Shown here piece by piece: positions 6,373 through 8,478 of a stretch of 8,478 bases of DNA. A model generated the notes under the pieces. The model had not been told where the DNA came from. It searched no databases and saw only the letters and a list, made by a program, of their open reading frames with translations. Source of the stretch: an uncultured Collinsella sp. (GTDB lineage Bacteria > Actinomycetota > Coriobacteriia > Coriobacteriales > Coriobacteriaceae); NCBI GenBank assembly GCA_958438125.1, contig CAUBQN010000064.1:1-8478 (forward strand), written 5' to 3'. How positions within the stretch are numbered: position 1 is the first letter of the stretch; every line of letters starts with the position of its first letter. The translations under genes and the position numbers were made by a program.

Positions 6373-7668
6373 ATGTTCTGCTCGCAGTGTGGCGCCCCTA
6401 TGGGCGATAACGACAAGTTCTGCGGCGTGTGTGGTGCCCCCAATGCCGGTGCTGCAGCCTCCGCCCCTCAGGGTCAACCTCAGCCTCAGCAGTTTGTTCC
6501 GCAACCGCCCGTGGCGAATGCGCCAAAGGGCTGTGTGGCTCAGGCGTTCCAAGATATGACCAAGACTCCGGGTGTGCTTCAGCGTGTATGCCAAATCGCG
6601 TTTTTGCCGGCGCTGATTTGCGTTGTGTCGGTGCTCGTGTTGTTTATTCCCGTTATTGGCGGCATTGCGGCTGCCATCGGCTTTTTGGCAGCTTGCATTG
6701 CGAGCGTGTGCGGTTCCGGCTTTGGCATCGAGTGGGGTCGCGATCTGTCGCTTAAGATCGATGACGGCATGGATCGTCCGCTGATGCGTTCCACGTCGTT
6801 TGGTCTCGGAGTCTTTTCGAGCGTTATTTCGGTCGTGCTCGAGGTTATCGCTGCCATTCCCGTTATCGGTGTAGTGCTTTCGCTGGTGGAGGGCGTGGTA
6901 ATTGGCGCTGCGGGCTCGTATTCTTATTACGGCTCTTATGCGCTCGAGGCTGCGCTGTTTGGCTCGCTTGGCCTGCTTGTCCTGGCGCTAATTGCCTCGG
7001 CGATTCTGGGTGTCTTCTTTAAGATGTTCGCCGACATCGCCGTGATGCACTTTGCGGTGACCGGGCGTGTCGAGAGCGCGTTTTCGCTCGATAAGGTCTG
7101 GGCGGCGTTTAAGCACAACAAGACCAAGCTGTTCTGTGCTTCGTTCCTTCCCGAGTTTTTGACGGGCCTGGTCGCCAACGTTGTCACATGGATCTTGACG
7201 GTCGTCTTTGGCGCCATTGCCTCTGTCGGTATGTATAGCTACTACTATCGTCCTACGGGTATTGAGGCAATTGTTACCGGCGGTGGCGTCACGCTCGCGC
7301 TGTTCTTGGTGCTGGTCGCTTTCGTCACCGTATTTCTTACGGTCTTTGGCAAGATGCTCAAGCACCGTGCCGTTGGCTATTGGGCCGCACGCTATGCAAG
7401 CGAGTGGGCCGATGAGGATAAGGACGACGTCCTGACTTTTGTATTGCCCTTCGAGAAGAAGTCCGCTCCCTCGGGTTACAGTGCTCCGGATGTCGCGCCT
7501 GAGTCCAAGCCCGCGCCCGAGCCGGCGCCCGTGCCTGAGCCTGACCCTGCGCCTGCGCCTGAGCCCGAGTCGGCACCTGCACCTGAGCCGGCGCCCGCGC
7601 CCGAGCCGGCGCCCGCGCCCGAGCCGGCGCCCGAGTCAAGTTCCGACGAGGACCTTCAGGACGAGTAG
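6373..7668 (+). CDS. Zinc-ribbon membrane protein with Pro/Ala/Glu repeat tail (DUF4013-like)
   Basis: I choose ATG 6373 because AAGGG at 6359-6363 is nine bases upstream and the zinc ribbon then begins at residue 2; ATG 6364 would leave no spacing. The protein has 431 residues. Residues 3-20 contain two CxxC pairs (Cys3/6 and Cys17/20), a double-knuckle zinc ribbon. Residues 22-52 are a Pro/Gln linker. A membrane region spans about 73-330 with hydrophobic blocks near 74-112, 145-180, 192-228, 262-288 and 300-328. The soluble stretch GRVESAFSLDKVWAAFK (231-247) recalls DUF4013-type proteins. The tail from about 377 to 420 is almost entirely Pro, Ala and Glu in PAPEPAP-like units, ending in an acidic cap (DEDLQDE). 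Function is unknown. The zinc ribbon is presumably cytoplasmic and may bind a protein partner. DUF4013 membership is tentative. Confidence 0.8.
   Translation: MFCSQCGAPMGDNDKFCGVCGAPNAGAAASAPQGQPQPQQFVPQPPVANAPKGCVAQAFQDMTKTPGVLQRVCQIAFLPALICVVSVLVLFIPVIGGIAAAIGFLAACIASVCGSGFGIEWGRDLSLKIDDGMDRPLMRSTSFGLGVFSSVISVVLEVIAAIPVIGVVLSLVEGVVIGAAGSYSYYGSYALEAALFGSLGLLVLALIASAILGVFFKMFADIAVMHFAVTGRVESAFSLDKVWAAFKHNKTKLFCASFLPEFLTGLVANVVTWILTVVFGAIASVGMYSYYYRPTGIEAIVTGGGVTLALFLVLVAFVTVFLTVFGKMLKHRAVGYWAARYASEWADEDKDDVLTFVLPFEKKSAPSGYSAPDVAPESKPAPEPAPVPEPDPAPAPEPESAPAPEPAPAPEPAPAPEPAPESSSDEDLQDE
7504..7635 (+). repeat. Tandem repeats encoding the Pro/Ala/Glu tail
   Basis: The 18-base unit GAGCCGGCGCCCGCGCCC is present twice exactly (7585-7602 and 7603-7620), followed by a 12-base third copy (7621-7632). 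Degenerate versions extend back to about 7504. Every unit is a multiple of three, so copy-number change keeps the frame. Confidence 0.85.
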
Positions 7669-7679
7669 CATGCCGCCTG

Positions 7680-7704
7680 CCATTTGGGGACGGGGTAGAA
7701 ATGG
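7680..7704 (+). repeat. Short palindrome with GGGACGGG core (element D)
   Basis: CCATTT (7680-7685) pairs with AAATGG (7699-7704) around a 13-base loop holding GGGACGGG at 7687-7694. It begins 11 bases after the stop of the zinc-ribbon gene. Geometry is the same as element C. The 9-base word GGTAGAAAT is repeated in tandem at 7694-7702 and 7703-7711, so the right arm is also copied once. Confidence 0.68.
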
Positions 7705-7726
7705 TAGAAATAACGCTTGACAGATG

Positions 7727-7765
7727 AGCGGGGGCGGACGTTTCGACACGTCCGTCCCCGCTTTG
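7727..7765 (+). terminator. Strong hairpin between convergent genes, probable terminator
   Basis: AGCGGGGGCGGACGT (7727-7741) pairs with ACGTCCGTCCCCGCT (7748-7762) over 15 bp with one G-U wobble and a 6-base loop. On the + strand the last stem base and the next two give TTT before G, a short T-run. It lies between the convergent zinc-ribbon and M20 genes and may serve both, although the minus-strand side lacks a T-run. Confidence 0.7.
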
Positions 7766-7798
7766 CTCCAGCCAGGCTGTTATGAATGGGTGTGACGA

Positions 7799-8478
7799 CT
7801 ACTCGTCGTGCTTCTCCTCGCGGCGAGCGGCGGCGCGGGCTTCGTGGATGCCCTTGATTGCGGCATGGCGAGCCGTGCGGGCGTCGTGGATGGCGTCACG
7901 AGCCTCGGCGGTCGTCGCCTTGGCAGAGCGCAACTTGGCGGCCAGATCGGGGTTGGTTTCGGCGACCGCGGTGATCGCGGGGCCGTCGAGCTCCTCTTGC
8001 GTGGGCTCGGCCAAAAAGTCGATAGCATACTGGGCGGCCACCATGGAGCCCTTTGCCAGCACGGTCTCATCGATCTTGTAGAAGCAGGAATGTTGGGCGT
8101 ACGTGGCGCCAATTTTGGGGTTGCGCGTACCTACAAAGGCGAGCACGCCCGGCACACGGCGCAGGTACTCCGAAAAATCCTCGCCCGAAAGTGTGCCGCG
8201 GTAATGGCCTTGGCCGGCGGGACCCAGACACTTAATTACGGCCTGACGGCAGCGCTCGCTCGAGGCCGCGTCGTTTTCGACCTTGTAGTTGGCGATGGTG
8301 TAGTCGGTGAGCTCTGCCTCGGCGCCCAAGGCGGCCGCGGTATGCTCCACGATGCGGCGCATAAGCTCCGGCATTTCCTCGTGGGTTGAATCGCCGTAGG
8401 TGCGTACTGTGCCGGCGAGGTAGGCCGTGCCGGCGATAACGTTGCGCGCGGTGCCGCCGTGCAGCTCGCCGACGGTGA
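7799..8478 (-). CDS. M20-family amidohydrolase/peptidase, C-terminal part (partial)
   Basis: The gene enters from the right edge and ends at TAG (complement of 7799-7801); the start lies outside the window. The visible protein begins TVGELHGGTARNVIAGTAYL, the segment where M20D aminoacylase/amidohydrolase (HipO-like) members have their G-x-x-x-NVI motif. GTVRT follows. SGEDFSEYL, VPGVLAFVG and AQHSCFYKIDE come next; the His in the last is the expected C-terminal metal ligand. These enzymes hydrolyse N-acyl amino acids or small amide substrates with two metal ions. The N-terminal metal ligands cannot be checked here. About 60 residues (nt 7802-7984) extend beyond the normal family end and are rich in Ala, Arg and Lys/Glu, probably helical. 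The family call is firm; the substrate is unknown. Confidence 0.9.
   Translation of the reverse strand, partial: TVGELHGGTARNVIAGTAYLAGTVRTYGDSTHEEMPELMRRIVEHTAAALGAEAELTDYTIANYKVENDAASSERCRQAVIKCLGPAGQGHYRGTLSGEDFSEYLRRVPGVLAFVGTRNPKIGATYAQHSCFYKIDETVLAKGSMVAAQYAIDFLAEPTQEELDGPAITAVAETNPDLAAKLRSAKATTAEARDAIHDARTARHAAIKGIHEARAAARREEKHDE

Noticed and set aside
5155..6594. A 479-codon minus-strand frame opposite the YitT gene
   Set aside because: The product is Arg/His/Asp-rich low-complexity sequence without motifs, and it runs antisense to a well-conserved protein.
7717..7722. TTGACA as a -35 box
   Set aside because: It lies between convergent genes, no -10 follows at the right spacing before the terminator hairpin, and there is no gene downstream on that strand.

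Overview
The window looks like chromosome of a high-GC Gram-positive bacterium, most likely a coriobacterium such as Collinsella. This is an inference from the GC-rich third codon positions, the use of GTG starts, and the combination of gene families. No rRNA, tRNA, CRISPR array, insertion sequence or transposase gene is visible. I count seven complete genes and two cut by the window edges. No stretch without a gene is longer than about 210 bases.

Layout from left to right. (1) 3-113 (+): the last codons of a prolipoprotein diacylglyceryl transferase (lgt). (2) 194-2377 (+): a 727-residue polytopic membrane protein resembling the DUF6020 group, possibly a GT-C-like enzyme. (3) 2543-3349 (+): a YebC/PmpR-family protein. 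(4) 3516-4991 (+): a three-gene operon encoding AmaP, a DUF2273 membrane protein and Asp23/Gls24. The first two genes overlap by 8 bases, and a strong terminator-like hairpin follows the third. (5) 5200-6222 (+): a YitT-family membrane protein with its DUF2179 domain. (6) 6373-7668 (+): a zinc-ribbon membrane protein with a Pro/Ala/Glu repeat tail. (7) 7799-8478 (-): the C-terminal part of an M20-family amidohydrolase, convergent with gene 6 and separated from it by a 15-bp hairpin.

The clearest functional unit is amaP-DUF2273-asp23. In the family model AmaP is the membrane anchor and Asp23 is a cytoplasmic protein docked on it, and the set is linked to envelope stress. The other genes are separately transcribed envelope or housekeeping functions with no obvious shared pathway.

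The most interesting non-coding signal is a set of four small palindromes at 115-157, 2378-2412, 4996-5020 and 7680-7704. Each starts 0 to 11 bases after a stop codon. Each carries an octamer of the form GGG(A/T)C(A/G)GG on the coding strand, at exactly the same offset from its dyad axis. The arms differ completely in sequence but still pair. This looks like a structured, dispersed intergenic element family, perhaps REP-like.
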